From JAXMDC01 sp046349035 (GTDB lineage: Bacteria; Pseudomonadota; Alphaproteobacteria; Rhizobiales; Kaistiaceae), in NCBI GenBank assembly GCA_046349035.1, contig JAXMDC010000002.1, positions 186,001-250,000 of the forward strand: a stretch of DNA of 64,000 nucleotides. The letters run 5' to 3'. This document shows positions 16,755 to 24,883 of this stretch, in pieces. A model generated the notes under the pieces. The model did not search any database. It worked only from the letters and a program-made list of their open reading frames with translations, and was not told where the DNA came from. The position numbers were made by a program, and so were the translations under genes. Each line of letters opens with the position of its first letter. Within the stretch, counting starts at the first letter, position 1.

Positions 16755-16830
16755 TCCCTAGGCGCGGGCGATGACGCGCCGACAAAGCTTCGGCGACGGA
16801 TCGGTGAAGCGGCGATGACGGATCGGTGAC
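16755..16830 (-). promoter_or_regulatory. Putative PhoB-repeat array and -10 element for the PhoX-like gene
   Basis: Read on the minus strand from 16830, the sequence falls into successive 11-nt units: GTCACCGATCC, GTCATCGCCGC, TTCACCGATCC, GTCGCCGAAGC, TTTGTCGGCGC and GTCATCGCCCG. Four begin GTCA or GTCG, and units 1 and 3 are almost identical. PhoB binds 11-bp direct repeats with a TGTCA core. TAGGGA (16760-16755) lies 10 bp past the last GTCAT, as expected of a Pho promoter -10. Confidence 0.55.
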
Positions 16831-16943
16831 GGCGCGTGTCTGCGGGGAGTTGTCGGCCGCCCGGTTGGCTCTTAGGCTACCCAGCGGGGGACCACTGGCG
16901 GTGCCGCCGACGCGCGCCGCCAACGACGATCCTGGAGTTGGCC

Positions 16944-18569
16944 ATGCCCGCCAAGCCGTCGCCCCGCGCCTTCGCTGCCGCTTTCGTTGCGCTTCTCGCG
17001 TTGGCCGCTCCGGCCGGGGCGCAGACGCCGGCCGGCCCGCTTTTCGCCGTCCCCGGCGGCACGATCCGCGCCGCGCTGGAGGGCGACGTCGTCGCCGCCA
17101 AGGGCATCCCCTATGCCGCGCCACCGCTCGGCCGCCTGCGTTGGCGCGCCCCGCAGCCGGTCGTTGCCTGGGAGGGCGTCCGCGACGCCACCCGCTACGG
17201 CGCCGACTGCATGCAGGTGCCGGTCGACGACGAGGCGGCGCCGATCGGCACGACGCCGGCCGAGGATTGCCTGTTCGTCAATGTCTGGCGGCCGGCGAGC
17301 GTCCCCGCCGGCACCCGCCTGCCGGTGCTGGTCTGGATTCACGGCGGCGGCTTCGTCAATGGCGGCTCGTCCGCGCCGGTGCTGGCCGGCGCCGAGCTGG
17401 CCCGCCGCGGCCTCGTCGTCGTCAGCCTCAACTACCGCCTCGGCCGCCTCGGCTTCTTCGCCCATCCCGCACTGATCGCCGCTCGGGAAGGGGCGGTCGG
17501 CAATTTCGGCACGATGGACCAGATCGCCGCGCTCTCCTGGGTGCGGGACAGCATCGCCGTGTTCGGCGGCGACCCCGGGGCGGTGACGCTGGTCGGCGAG
17601 TCGGCCGGCGGCGCCTCGGTGCTGACGCTGCTGACCGTGCCGGCGGCGCGCGGACTCTTCCAGCGGGCGATGATCCTCTCCGGCGGCGGACGCCAGGCGC
17701 TGCTCGCCCGTCCGATGACCGGGGGGACGCCGCTCCGCCCGGCCGCCGCCGACGGCGACGCCGCCTTTGCCGCCGCGCGCGGCATTGCCGGCACCGGCGC
17801 CGATGCGCTGGAGCGCCTTCGCGCTCTTCCCGCCGCCGAGGTGGTGGCCGGCGTGTCGCTGCCGATCCTGCTCGACGGCGTCCTCAAGGGCACCGCCAAG
17901 TTCGACGGCACGCCGATGATCGACGGCACGCTCGTCACCGCCATCCCGCAGGACGTCTTTGCCGCCGCCGCCGAGGCGCCGGTGCCGGTGGTGATCGGCA
18001 CCACCGCGCTCGATCTGCCGCTGCAGTTTCCGCGGCCGCCGACCGAGCCCTTCGCCTGGTTCGGCGACGACGCCACCGCCGCCCGTGCCGCCTACGACCC
18101 GACCGGCGGCGCGCTGCCCCTGCCGCTGGTGCTGCTCGGCATCGGCGCCGACATGACCATGCACGAGCCAGCGCGCTTCGTAGCCCGCAAGGTCAGCGCC
18201 GCCGGCCGCCGGGCCTGGCTCTATCGTTTCACTTACGCCGCGCAGTCGGCGAAGGACCGCGCCAACGGCGCCGGCCACGCGCAGGAGCTGCCCTATCTCT
18301 TCGGCACCGTCGATGCTCGCTACGGCAGCGCCGCGACCGACGCCGACCGCGCCGTCGCCGTCGCTTTCTCGGGCTATGCCGTCAACTTCGCCAAAACCGG
18401 CGACCCCAACGGTCCCGGCCTGCCGCGTTGGCCGGCCTTCGACCCCGCCGCCACCGACCTCATGAACTTCACCCTCGACAAGGGGCCCGAGTTCGGCGCC
18501 GATCCCCGCGCCGCGCGGGTGAAGCTGGTCGAGAAGGTCGCCGACCGCCTGGCGGCAGCACCGCGCTGA
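16944..18569 (+). CDS. Secreted type-B carboxylesterase
   Basis: A 541-residue alpha/beta hydrolase of the carboxylesterase B/cholinesterase family. After a signal peptide (to about residue 26) come the N-terminal GIPYAAPPLGRLRW motif, the oxyanion loop HGGGF (His near 133), the nucleophile in GESAGG (Ser near 220) and the catalytic His in GAGHAQELPYLFG. All triad regions look intact, so it should hydrolyse esters in the periplasm or medium; the substrate is not predictable. ATG 16944 has a GGAG motif 7 nt upstream. It is divergent from the PhoX-like gene and may share the regulatory region. Confidence 0.88.
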   Translation: MPAKPSPRAFAAAFVALLALAAPAGAQTPAGPLFAVPGGTIRAALEGDVVAAKGIPYAAPPLGRLRWRAPQPVVAWEGVRDATRYGADCMQVPVDDEAAPIGTTPAEDCLFVNVWRPASVPAGTRLPVLVWIHGGGFVNGGSSAPVLAGAELARRGLVVVSLNYRLGRLGFFAHPALIAAREGAVGNFGTMDQIAALSWVRDSIAVFGGDPGAVTLVGESAGGASVLTLLTVPAARGLFQRAMILSGGGRQALLARPMTGGTPLRPAAADGDAAFAAARGIAGTGADALERLRALPAAEVVAGVSLPILLDGVLKGTAKFDGTPMIDGTLVTAIPQDVFAAAAEAPVPVVIGTTALDLPLQFPRPPTEPFAWFGDDATAARAAYDPTGGALPLPLVLLGIGADMTMHEPARFVARKVSAAGRRAWLYRFTYAAQSAKDRANGAGHAQELPYLFGTVDARYGSAATDADRAVAVAFSGYAVNFAKTGDPNGPGLPRWPAFDPAATDLMNFTLDKGPEFGADPRAARVKLVEKVADRLAAAPR

Positions 18570-18607
18570 GCGGTGCTCACGGAGTCTGGGGTGCCGCTAC
18601 TTGAGCG

Positions 18608-19168
18608 TCAAGCATCCCCGGGGAGGCGGAGCCGCATCACATGGCGCCGCGTGCCGGCGCGGCCCGCCGGAGTGAAGCCGGCGGCGGCGAAGCTCGGTAC
18701 GAATCCCATGAAGCGGTAGCTCGGCGCATCCGGCTCGACCGGATAGGCCTCGACCAGCGTCGCCCCGCGCGCCTTCGCCTCGGCGACCGCCGCGGCGATC
18801 AGCTCCGCGACCCGCCCTTCGCCGCGGTGCTTGCGCTTGAGGAAGAAGCAGACCAGCGACCAGACCCGCTCGCCGGGCGGCAGGTCGTCCGCCGCGCCGA
18901 GCGGGCGGTAGGTCTCGCGCGGTGCGATCGACACCCAGGCGACCGGCTCGTCGGCGAGCGTGCCGACGAGGCCGATGGGATCGCCGCGCGCCACCCGCGC
19001 TTCCAGCATCGCCCGCCGCGCCGCGCCTTCGCGCTGCTTGGCCTCGGCCGCGCTCCGCCGCCACACCATGCACCAGCAATGCTTCGGCCCGCCAGGCGAC
19101 TCGAACAGGCGGACGAGATCGGGCCAGGTGACGGTATCGACCGGACGGAACGCGAGGGGCGTCGTCAC
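18608..19168 (-). CDS. GNAT family N-acetyltransferase
   Basis: A 186-residue acetyltransferase. The family's acetyl-CoA-binding motif A can be followed from VWSLVCFFLKRKHRGEGRVA into AELIAAAVAEAKARGATLVE, and a C-terminal YRFMGFV strand follows. The segment GPKHCWCMVWRR near residue 27 is Trp/Cys-rich and typical of one GNAT subgroup. The acceptor is unknown. Its start overlaps the stop of the AraC-family regulator (4 bp), so the two are one operon. Confidence 0.82.
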   Translation of the reverse strand: MTTPLAFRPVDTVTWPDLVRLFESPGGPKHCWCMVWRRSAAEAKQREGAARRAMLEARVARGDPIGLVGTLADEPVAWVSIAPRETYRPLGAADDLPPGERVWSLVCFFLKRKHRGEGRVAELIAAAVAEAKARGATLVEAYPVEPDAPSYRFMGFVPSFAAAGFTPAGRAGTRRHVMRLRLPGDA

Positions 19169-20139
19169 GCCGCCGTCGCTGCCGAGCGCCGCCGCCAGGC
19201 GGCCGGCGGCAGGCCCACCGCCGCCTTGAAGGCGCGGCTGAAGGCGGCCTCCGAGCCGTAGCCGACTTCCTCGGCGATCTCGGCGATGCTGCTGCGGCCT
19301 CCGGCGAGCAGACCGGCGGCGATCTGCATCCGCCAGCGGGCGAGGTACTGCATCGGCGGCACGCCGACGAGGTCGTTGAAGCGCTCCGCCAGCACCGAAC
19401 GCGACAGGCCGACTTCATGGCCGAGATCCTCGATCGTCCATTCGCGCGCCGGCGCGGTGTGGAGGGCGGTGAGGGCCTTGCCGACGAAGGGATCGCGCAG
19501 CCCGGCGAGCCATCCCGCCTGCTCCGCCGGCAGCGATTGCAGGTGCCGCCGCACCACTTCGATGAACATGAGTTCGCTGAGCTTGGCGAGGACGCTCTCG
19601 CCGCCCGCCCGCCGGTTGGCCGATTCCTCGGTCGCCACGCGGATGAATTGCGCCAGCCACCCGCTGCCGTCGTCGCGGGCGACGATCACCCGTGGCAGCT
19701 GGTTGATCAGCGGGTTGAACGGCAGGGCGTCGCAGGCGAGGTAGCCGCAGACGAAGCGCGCGGCGACCGGCCCCGCACCGGGATGCTCGACGATGAAGGG
19801 GAGGCGGCCGCTCATCGCCGCCCGCTCGCGCGCCGCGGCGTCGAGATCGGCCCGCATACCCGGCGCCGACGACAGCACATGCGGATCGCCATGCGCGAAA
19901 ACGATGACGTCGCCGCCTTTCAGCGGCAGCTGCTCGCCGCCGATCAGGCCGCCGAAGCAGTTGCCGGCGGTGACGACATGGTAGGCGATCAAGTGCTCGG
20001 CGCCGGGAAGGATCATCGGCAGGATTTCGCCGGGCGGCGGCTGCTCGGCGACCCACGGCTCATGCGCCACGGAATCGTAGAACACCGCGCCGGTGAGGCG
20101 CACCGTGCGGAGCACGTCGGAGAGGGGATCGGCGCTCAT
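19165..20139 (-). CDS. AraC family regulator with N-terminal cupin domain
   Basis: A 324-residue regulator. The N-terminal half is the cupin_6-type effector domain (HLIAYHVVTAGNCFGGLIGG, GDVIVFAHGDPHVLSS). The C-terminal 100 residues hold the two AraC helix-turn-helix motifs: WTIEDLGHEVGLSRSVLAERFNDLVG, then IAEIAEEVGYGSEAAFSRAFK. I place the start at ATG 20139. It is transcribed away from a methyltransferase and reads into the GNAT gene, so it probably controls itself, the GNAT enzyme and perhaps the divergent methyltransferase. Confidence 0.9.
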   Translation of the reverse strand: MSADPLSDVLRTVRLTGAVFYDSVAHEPWVAEQPPPGEILPMILPGAEHLIAYHVVTAGNCFGGLIGGEQLPLKGGDVIVFAHGDPHVLSSAPGMRADLDAAARERAAMSGRLPFIVEHPGAGPVAARFVCGYLACDALPFNPLINQLPRVIVARDDGSGWLAQFIRVATEESANRRAGGESVLAKLSELMFIEVVRRHLQSLPAEQAGWLAGLRDPFVGKALTALHTAPAREWTIEDLGHEVGLSRSVLAERFNDLVGVPPMQYLARWRMQIAAGLLAGGRSSIAEIAEEVGYGSEAAFSRAFKAAVGLPPAAWRRRSAATAA

Positions 20140-20298
20140 GAGGCCGGCTTTTCGCGCATAAAAGCAGTTTGGCGCCACTCTCGGACGCTGCGTCAAGAGC
20201 TTCGGACGGCCGGTCATTCATCTCGCCCGCGGCGGGGCCTAACACCGAGTCAGCCGCGCAATCGAAGCGCTGCAGTGTCTGCTTCCAAGGAGACCGCC

Positions 20299-21156
20299 AT
20301 GACCATCCAGGTTGCCGCGCCGCTTTCCGGCGCACCGAGCCCCGCCCTTCCAATCGACTTTTCCGCCGTGAAGGCGCGCCAACGGACCGCCTGGGCCTCC
20401 GGCGACTACGGCGTGATCGGTGTCACGCTGCAGATCGTCGGCGAGAGCCTCGCCGAGGCGATGGACATCCGCGCCGGGAGCCGCGTCCTCGACGTCGCCG
20501 CCGGCAACGGCAACGCCACGCTCGCCGCCGCCCGCCGCTTCGCCGAGGTGACCTCGACCGACTACGTCGCGCCGCTGCTCGAGCAGGGCCGCCGCCGCGC
20601 CGCCGCCGAGCGCCTGCCGGTCGCCTTCATGGAGGCCGACGCCGAGGACCTGCCGTTCCCGGCGGGCCATTTCGACGCGGTGATGTCGACCTTCGGCGTG
20701 ATGTTCGCGCCGAACCAGGAGCAGGCGGCGAGCGAACTGCTCCGTGTCATCCGGCCGGGCGGTAAGGTCGGCCTTGCCAGTTGGACCCCTGACGGCTTCG
20801 TCGGCCGCCTGTTCAAGATCATCGGCAAGTACGTGCCGCCCGCGCCTGGCCTGAAGCCGCCGTCGCTCTGGGGCGACCGCGAGCGGCTCGACGCGCTGTT
20901 CGGCGCGTCGGCCTCGGCTCTTGCCGCCGAGCGGCGGACCTACGTCTTCCGCTACCGCTCGCCCGCGCACTGGATCGAGGTCTTCCGCACCTTCTACGGT
21001 CCCGTCGAGCGCGCCTTCGCCATGCTCGACGCCGGGCCGCGCCAGGCGCTGACGGCCGACCTTCACGCCCTGATCGACGATTGCAACGTCGCCGGCGACG
21101 GAACGATGGTGGTGCCGGGCACCTACCTCGAGGCGGTCGTCACCAAGGCCGAGTAA
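20299..21156 (+). CDS. Class I SAM-dependent methyltransferase (UbiE-like)
   Basis: A 285-residue methyltransferase. Motif I is VLDVAAGNGNATLAAARR, the acidic residue of motif II is in STDYV, and EADAEDLPFPAGHFDAVMSTFGVMF covers motifs III and IV, as in the UbiE/COQ5-like small-molecule group. No membrane segment is seen. ATG 20299 has AAGGAG about 9 nt upstream. It is divergent from the AraC regulator (160 nt between the starts), the layout of a regulator beside its target. Confidence 0.85.
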   Translation: MTIQVAAPLSGAPSPALPIDFSAVKARQRTAWASGDYGVIGVTLQIVGESLAEAMDIRAGSRVLDVAAGNGNATLAAARRFAEVTSTDYVAPLLEQGRRRAAAERLPVAFMEADAEDLPFPAGHFDAVMSTFGVMFAPNQEQAASELLRVIRPGGKVGLASWTPDGFVGRLFKIIGKYVPPAPGLKPPSLWGDRERLDALFGASASALAAERRTYVFRYRSPAHWIEVFRTFYGPVERAFAMLDAGPRQALTADLHALIDDCNVAGDGTMVVPGTYLEAVVTKAE

Positions 21157-21243
21157 GGCCGCGCTCTCCCCCGGTCGGGTGGCGGTCCGCGGCGGCGCAG
21201 CCGGGGATCGCCCCTCGGCTCCGCCGCTCGCCGGTCCGCCGCG

Positions 21244-21462
21244 CTAACGTAACTTCTTGGCCTTGGCGACCGCCTTGGCCGGCGCGATCCGCGCCGCGAC
21301 CTTGGCTGCCATCGATTGCGGCTTGGTCGCGGGCACAGCGTCGATCGCGTCGATCTCGGCGCTCGCCTGGTGCCAGTGCGTCTCGGCAAGGCCGCTCGGG
21401 CAGCCGGCGGCTTCCCAGATTTGATAAGCGCGTAAGCGTATCTGCTCTTCGCGTGTGTCCAT
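21244..21462 (-). CDS. DUF2934 family protein
   Basis: A 72-residue protein whose first 35 residues fit DUF2934: IRLRAYQIWEAAGCPSGLAE, then HW..A..EI. The rest is an Ala/Lys-rich basic tail (AKAVAKAKKLR). The family is widespread in Rhizobiales and is of unknown function. The basic tail could bind nucleic acid, but this is a guess. Confidence 0.8.
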   Translation of the reverse strand: MDTREEQIRLRAYQIWEAAGCPSGLAETHWHQASAEIDAIDAVPATKPQSMAAKVAARIAPAKAVAKAKKLR

Positions 21463-21535
21463 CGCCGTGGTCCTCGTCCCTGTGTCACCCCCTTGAGCGC
21501 GGCCGATGCAACCGGTGTGCCGCGCCGGGGCGAGC

Positions 21536-21904
21536 TTACGCCTCTGCCGGCAGAACGCGGAACTTCGCCGACTCGAACAGGTGGATGTCGACCGGATCGT
21601 CGGCGCACACGGTCGTGCCGCGCACCCGCACGAACAGCACCTCGCGCCCGACCGGCAGCGCGAACAGCGTATCGACCTTCGGCACTTCGAAGGTGTCGAG
21701 ATCGACCAGCGGCCCGGCGAGATTGGACTCGGCGAGCATCGCCTGCATCAGCCGCGTCGCGGTCAGTCCGTCGAAGCGCTCGGCCTTCCCCCCGTCCTTG
21801 GACGAGGGGGCGGCCGGCAGGATCGAGCAGCCGGCGGCAACGGCTTCGGCGCGGAGGCCTATGACCGTGCAACTGAGGAGGAGGGCGAACAGCAATCGTT
21901 TCAT
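21536..21904 (-). CDS. Small exported protein of unknown function
   Basis: A 122-residue protein with a Sec signal peptide (MKRLLFALLLSCTVIGLRA, cleavage probably near AVAAG) and a mature domain with two Cys. No family is recognised. ATG 21904 is preceded by GAGG 6 nt upstream, which favours it over upstream in-frame starts. It stands alone between the DUF2934 gene and a porin gene on the same strand. Confidence 0.7.
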   Translation of the reverse strand: MKRLLFALLLSCTVIGLRAEAVAAGCSILPAAPSSKDGGKAERFDGLTATRLMQAMLAESNLAGPLVDLDTFEVPKVDTLFALPVGREVLFVRVRGTTVCADDPVDIHLFESAKFRVLPAEA

Positions 21905-22148
21905 GGCAGCCTCATTCCGCTGAAGTGGGAGCCGTCCGCCGCGCGGTGAATCGACTCCCCTGCTGCAACGCAGCGTGCGCTTCGCAGTTGCAGCATGGAA
22001 AGGGGGAATAGTAGGCAACCGCTGCCGATTTCGGCGTCAGCCAAGGGACGAGGCGGATGCCGAATCCGCCACTAGCCTCCCTCACCGCGATCGCCGGTGC
22101 CGGAAGGCGGATGCGGGGCGTATCCCCGCCGAAGGTGGGAGCGAGCGT

Positions 22149-23006
22149 TCAGTACAGGCGGTAGTTCAACCCGAGCCGCACGATGCTGCCGCGCACCTTG
22201 CTGTCTACTTCCGTGGAGATGGTCCCGTAGTTTCCGGTGTGGGTCTCGATGTCGGTGACCGTTGCCGCACTCAGCGAATAGCCCAGATGCCCGAGATCGT
22301 AATAGAGGTACTCAGCCTTGACCGACCAGTTCCGCCCGAGCCCAAAGGCCGACTCGAAGCCTCCGCCGACGGTCCAGCCGGTCAGCGTCGCGGCCGCCGA
22401 GCCGGAGGCCGGATTGACAAAGACGCCCGACGGCGTGTCGTGCGTGTCGGCCGCCGAGGCGACATGCCCGTAGGCCAGACCGCCGGTGCCGTAGACCATG
22501 ATCCCCTGGACGACGTCGAGGCCGAGCCGCCCGCGGAACGTACCGAGGAAATCGATCTTGTTCTCGATCCTCGCGTCGATCGGCAGAACGGTCGTCCCCA
22601 GTAGCGTGATCGTTGTGTAGCCGGTCCGACTGTCCGAGCCCTTAAGGCTGCCGCCGAGAAAATCGGTCTCGGCGCCGAACACCAGCGATCCGACCTGCGC
22701 GTTGTAGCCGACCTGCCCGCCGCCAAGCAGACCCTGGAATTTCGAGTTCAGGGTGCGCGGAAGAGCGGTGGCTGCCTTGTCGACGATGCCGGGGAATATG
22801 TTGGCATCGAAGGTGGTGGGCGTGAGGCTGGTATCGCCGTCGCGATCGGCACTCCACCCGTAGCCGCCAGCGATGCCGAAATACAAGCCGGTCCAGTTGA
22901 AAGGCGGGGGAGCTGCGGGGCGTCCCGGACCGGGGTCGGCGGCCGAAGCCGCGTCGATGGCGGCGAGACACGCGGCTGCAACGCAAGACAAAGCTAACTT
23001 GAGCAT
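22149..23006 (-). CDS. Outer-membrane beta-barrel protein (Omp25/31-like porin family)
   Basis: A 285-residue protein with a signal peptide (to about AASAAD), a short Pro-rich spacer, and the FNWTGLYFGIAGGYGW opening typical of Rhizobiales OMP_b-brl proteins. Later motifs LGTFRGRLGLDV, YGTGGLAYGHV and WSVKAEYLYYDLG fit the eight-strand barrel, and the chain ends in an aromatic residue (YRLY), the usual BAM signal. It is longer than the array paralogs at 45-50 kb and more distant from them. Confidence 0.85.
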   Translation of the reverse strand: MLKLALSCVAAACLAAIDAASAADPGPGRPAAPPPFNWTGLYFGIAGGYGWSADRDGDTSLTPTTFDANIFPGIVDKAATALPRTLNSKFQGLLGGGQVGYNAQVGSLVFGAETDFLGGSLKGSDSRTGYTTITLLGTTVLPIDARIENKIDFLGTFRGRLGLDVVQGIMVYGTGGLAYGHVASAADTHDTPSGVFVNPASGSAAATLTGWTVGGGFESAFGLGRNWSVKAEYLYYDLGHLGYSLSAATVTDIETHTGNYGTISTEVDSKVRGSIVRLGLNYRLY

Positions 23007-23140
23007 GACGCCAACTCAACGCTACGAAGACCTACTCTAGGTAGGCTAGTTGGAGCGGTGAGTTGTATTGGTGATATTCTTGCCACATTTGGTACGAATT
23101 ACGCCCTGACTTTCCGAGGCGGGCCAAGGGAACGCGCGCC

Positions 23141-24040
23141 TCAGGCGATCGCCGCCTTGCCGCCGCTGGTCTTGGCCCTGACCGGGATCATCAGGTAGCG
23201 GACGCCGTTGGCGCTCGCCGGCGGGAAGCGGCCGGCGCGGATGTTCACCTGGATCGACGGCAACAGCAGCTTCGGCGCCTCCAGGTCCTTGTCGCGCGCC
23301 GTCCGCTGGCGCACGAACTCCTCCTCGCCGATGCCGTCATGGATCTGCACATTGCCGGCGCGCTCGGCGCCGACGGTGGTCTCCCATGCATAATGGTCGC
23401 GTCCCGGCGCCTTGTAGTCGTGGCACATGAAGAGCCGCGTCTCGGCGGGCAGCGCGAGCAGGCGGCGGATCGAGCGGTAGAGCTTGTGCGCGTCGCCGCC
23501 CGGGAAGTCGGCCCGCGCCGTGCCGTAGTCGGGCATGAACAGCGTGTCGCCGACGAACACCGCCTCGCCGATCTTGTAGCTGACATCGGCCGGCGTGTGG
23601 CCGGGGGTGTGCAGCACCTCGATGGCCAGGCCGCCGACCTCCAGTACGTCGCCGTCGGCGAGCAGACGGTCGAAGTCGCCGCCGTCGGTGACGAGGTCGC
23701 GCGCGTCGAACAGCGGCCGGAAGATGCGCTGTACCTCGACGATGCGCTCGCCGATGGCGATCTTCGCGCCGGTCTTGGCCTTGACGAAGGAGGCGCCGGA
23801 AAGGTGGTCGGCATGGGCATGCGTCTCCAGCACCCAGTCGATGGCGATGCCGTCCTTGGCCGCCGCCGCCAGGATCGCCTCGACCGAACGCGTGTCGACG
23901 GTGCCGGCCCCCGGCTCGTAGTCGAGCACCGGGTCGATGACCACGCCGCGCCGGCTTGTCGGATCGAACACCAGGTAGCTGACGGTGTTGGTCGGTTCGT
24001 CGAAGAAGGGGCGGATTTCCGCCCGCTCACGCTTCGCCAT
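23141..24040 (-). CDS. MBL-fold metallo-hydrolase (Blh-type persulfide dioxygenase-like)
   Basis: A 299-residue metallo-beta-lactamase-fold protein. Metal ligands are in THAHADHLSG (about residues 73-82), HTPGHTPADV, VGDTLF and MCHDY. Sequence and context match the Blh enzymes of BigR operons, ETHE1-like persulfide dioxygenases that oxidise sulfane sulfur to sulfite. There is no fused rhodanese domain; a separate rhodanese is encoded across the divergent promoter. Expression is probably repressed by BigR through the operator at 24093-24106. Confidence 0.87.
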   Translation of the reverse strand: MAKRERAEIRPFFDEPTNTVSYLVFDPTSRRGVVIDPVLDYEPGAGTVDTRSVEAILAAAAKDGIAIDWVLETHAHADHLSGASFVKAKTGAKIAIGERIVEVQRIFRPLFDARDLVTDGGDFDRLLADGDVLEVGGLAIEVLHTPGHTPADVSYKIGEAVFVGDTLFMPDYGTARADFPGGDAHKLYRSIRRLLALPAETRLFMCHDYKAPGRDHYAWETTVGAERAGNVQIHDGIGEEEFVRQRTARDKDLEAPKLLLPSIQVNIRAGRFPPASANGVRYLMIPVRAKTSGGKAAIA

Positions 24041-24080
24041 GGGCCGCTCCTTGTGATCTGTCTGACGCTGATATATATAA

Positions 24081-24109
24081 GCGACAACTAAATTAGCAAC
24101 AGCTAATAT
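24081..24109 (+). promoter_or_regulatory. bigR promoter with BigR-type operator
   Basis: An AT-rich island between the divergent metallo-hydrolase and bigR. A perfect inverted repeat TTAGC-AACA-GCTAA (24093-24106) lies between a weak -35 (GCGACA, 24081-24086) and a good -10 (TAATAT, 24104-24109). TATATA at 24071-24078 could serve the minus-strand gene. BigR is known to bind such an AT-rich palindrome and to be released by persulfide. Confidence 0.6.
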
Positions 24110-24125
24110 AGCGGAGCGCGAAGCG

Positions 24126-24449
24126 ATGGGCGTGCGGCAAGGGGCGAAGGTCGGCGATTTCAGTTTGCTCGAGGCGCAGGCCGGTCAGGCGGCGGCGGCG
24201 CTGCAGCAGTTCTCCAACCCCAAGCGCCTGCTTCTGCTCTGCGAGCTGGCCGGGGCCGGCGAGAAGAGCGTCAACGACCTCGCCGCCGCCGTCGGCCTCA
24301 GCCAGTCGGCGCTGTCGCAGCATCTGGCGCGCCTGCGCGCCGCCGGCCTCGTCGACTTCCGCCGCGACGGCCAGACGCTCAACTACCGCATCGCCGACCG
24401 CCGCGCCGTCGCCATCCTCAAGGCGCTGAAGGCGATCTTCTGCGCCTGA
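24126..24449 (+). CDS. bigR: ArsR-family sulfide-responsive repressor BigR
   Basis: A 107-residue winged-helix repressor. The recognition region VNDLAAAVGLSQSALSQHLARLRAAGL is canonical ArsR. Two Cys, at residues 39 (LLLLCELA) and 106 (IFCA), match the redox pair of BigR/SqrR, which forms a disulfide or polysulfide bridge and leaves DNA when persulfides accumulate. No metal-binding ELCVCDL motif is present. It heads an operon with rhodanese and a TauE/SafE exporter and is divergent from the metallo-hydrolase. Confidence 0.88.
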   Translation: MGVRQGAKVGDFSLLEAQAGQAAAALQQFSNPKRLLLLCELAGAGEKSVNDLAAAVGLSQSALSQHLARLRAAGLVDFRRDGQTLNYRIADRRAVAILKALKAIFCA

Positions 24450-24508
24450 CGCATCGTTTCGACCGTCGCCTTCGTTTGCCTATGCTTTCCAGTTGAGGAG
24501 AGAATGCC

Positions 24509-24883
24509 ATGCGTTTGATGGAGTGGATCGATCCCGCCGCCGCGGCCCGCCTGGTCGAGAGCGGTGCGCTTCTCGTCGATATCCGCGAGGCGGAGGAATA
24601 CGCTCATGCGAGCATCCCCGGCTCGCAGCATCTGCCGCTAAGCCGCCTCGCCTGGAGCGAACTGACCGCTCCGGCCGATCGCCCGGTGATCTTCCTCTGT
24701 GCCAGCGGCGGCCGCACGCAGATGGCGGAGAACCGCCTGGCCGAGATCGCCGGCACGCGGCCGGCCTATATCCTCGCCGGCGGCATTCTCGGCTGGCAAC
24801 GCGCCGGCCTGCCGATCGAGAAGGGGGCAGGGGAGGCCGGCCCGGCTCGTCGCGGCTTCCTCGGCCGCCTCTTCGCTTCGTGA
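24509..24883 (+). CDS. Rhodanese-like sulfurtransferase
   Basis: A 124-residue single rhodanese domain: LLVDIREAEEYAHASIPGS at the N-terminus and the active-site loop CASGGRT (Cys near residue 71), then YILAGGILGWQRAGLP. It should carry sulfane sulfur as a Cys-persulfide in the cytoplasm and hand it on within the sulfide-detoxification pathway. The last 20 residues are a basic extension. Its stop overlaps the GTG of the TauE/SafE gene. Confidence 0.88.
   Translation: MRLMEWIDPAAAARLVESGALLVDIREAEEYAHASIPGSQHLPLSRLAWSELTAPADRPVIFLCASGGRTQMAENRLAEIAGTRPAYILAGGILGWQRAGLPIEKGAGEAGPARRGFLGRLFAS

Noticed and set aside
16826..18604. A 592-codon plus frame overlapping the carboxylesterase
   Set aside because: It is extremely Arg/Pro-rich and out of phase with the esterase frame that holds HGGG, GESAGG and the catalytic His.
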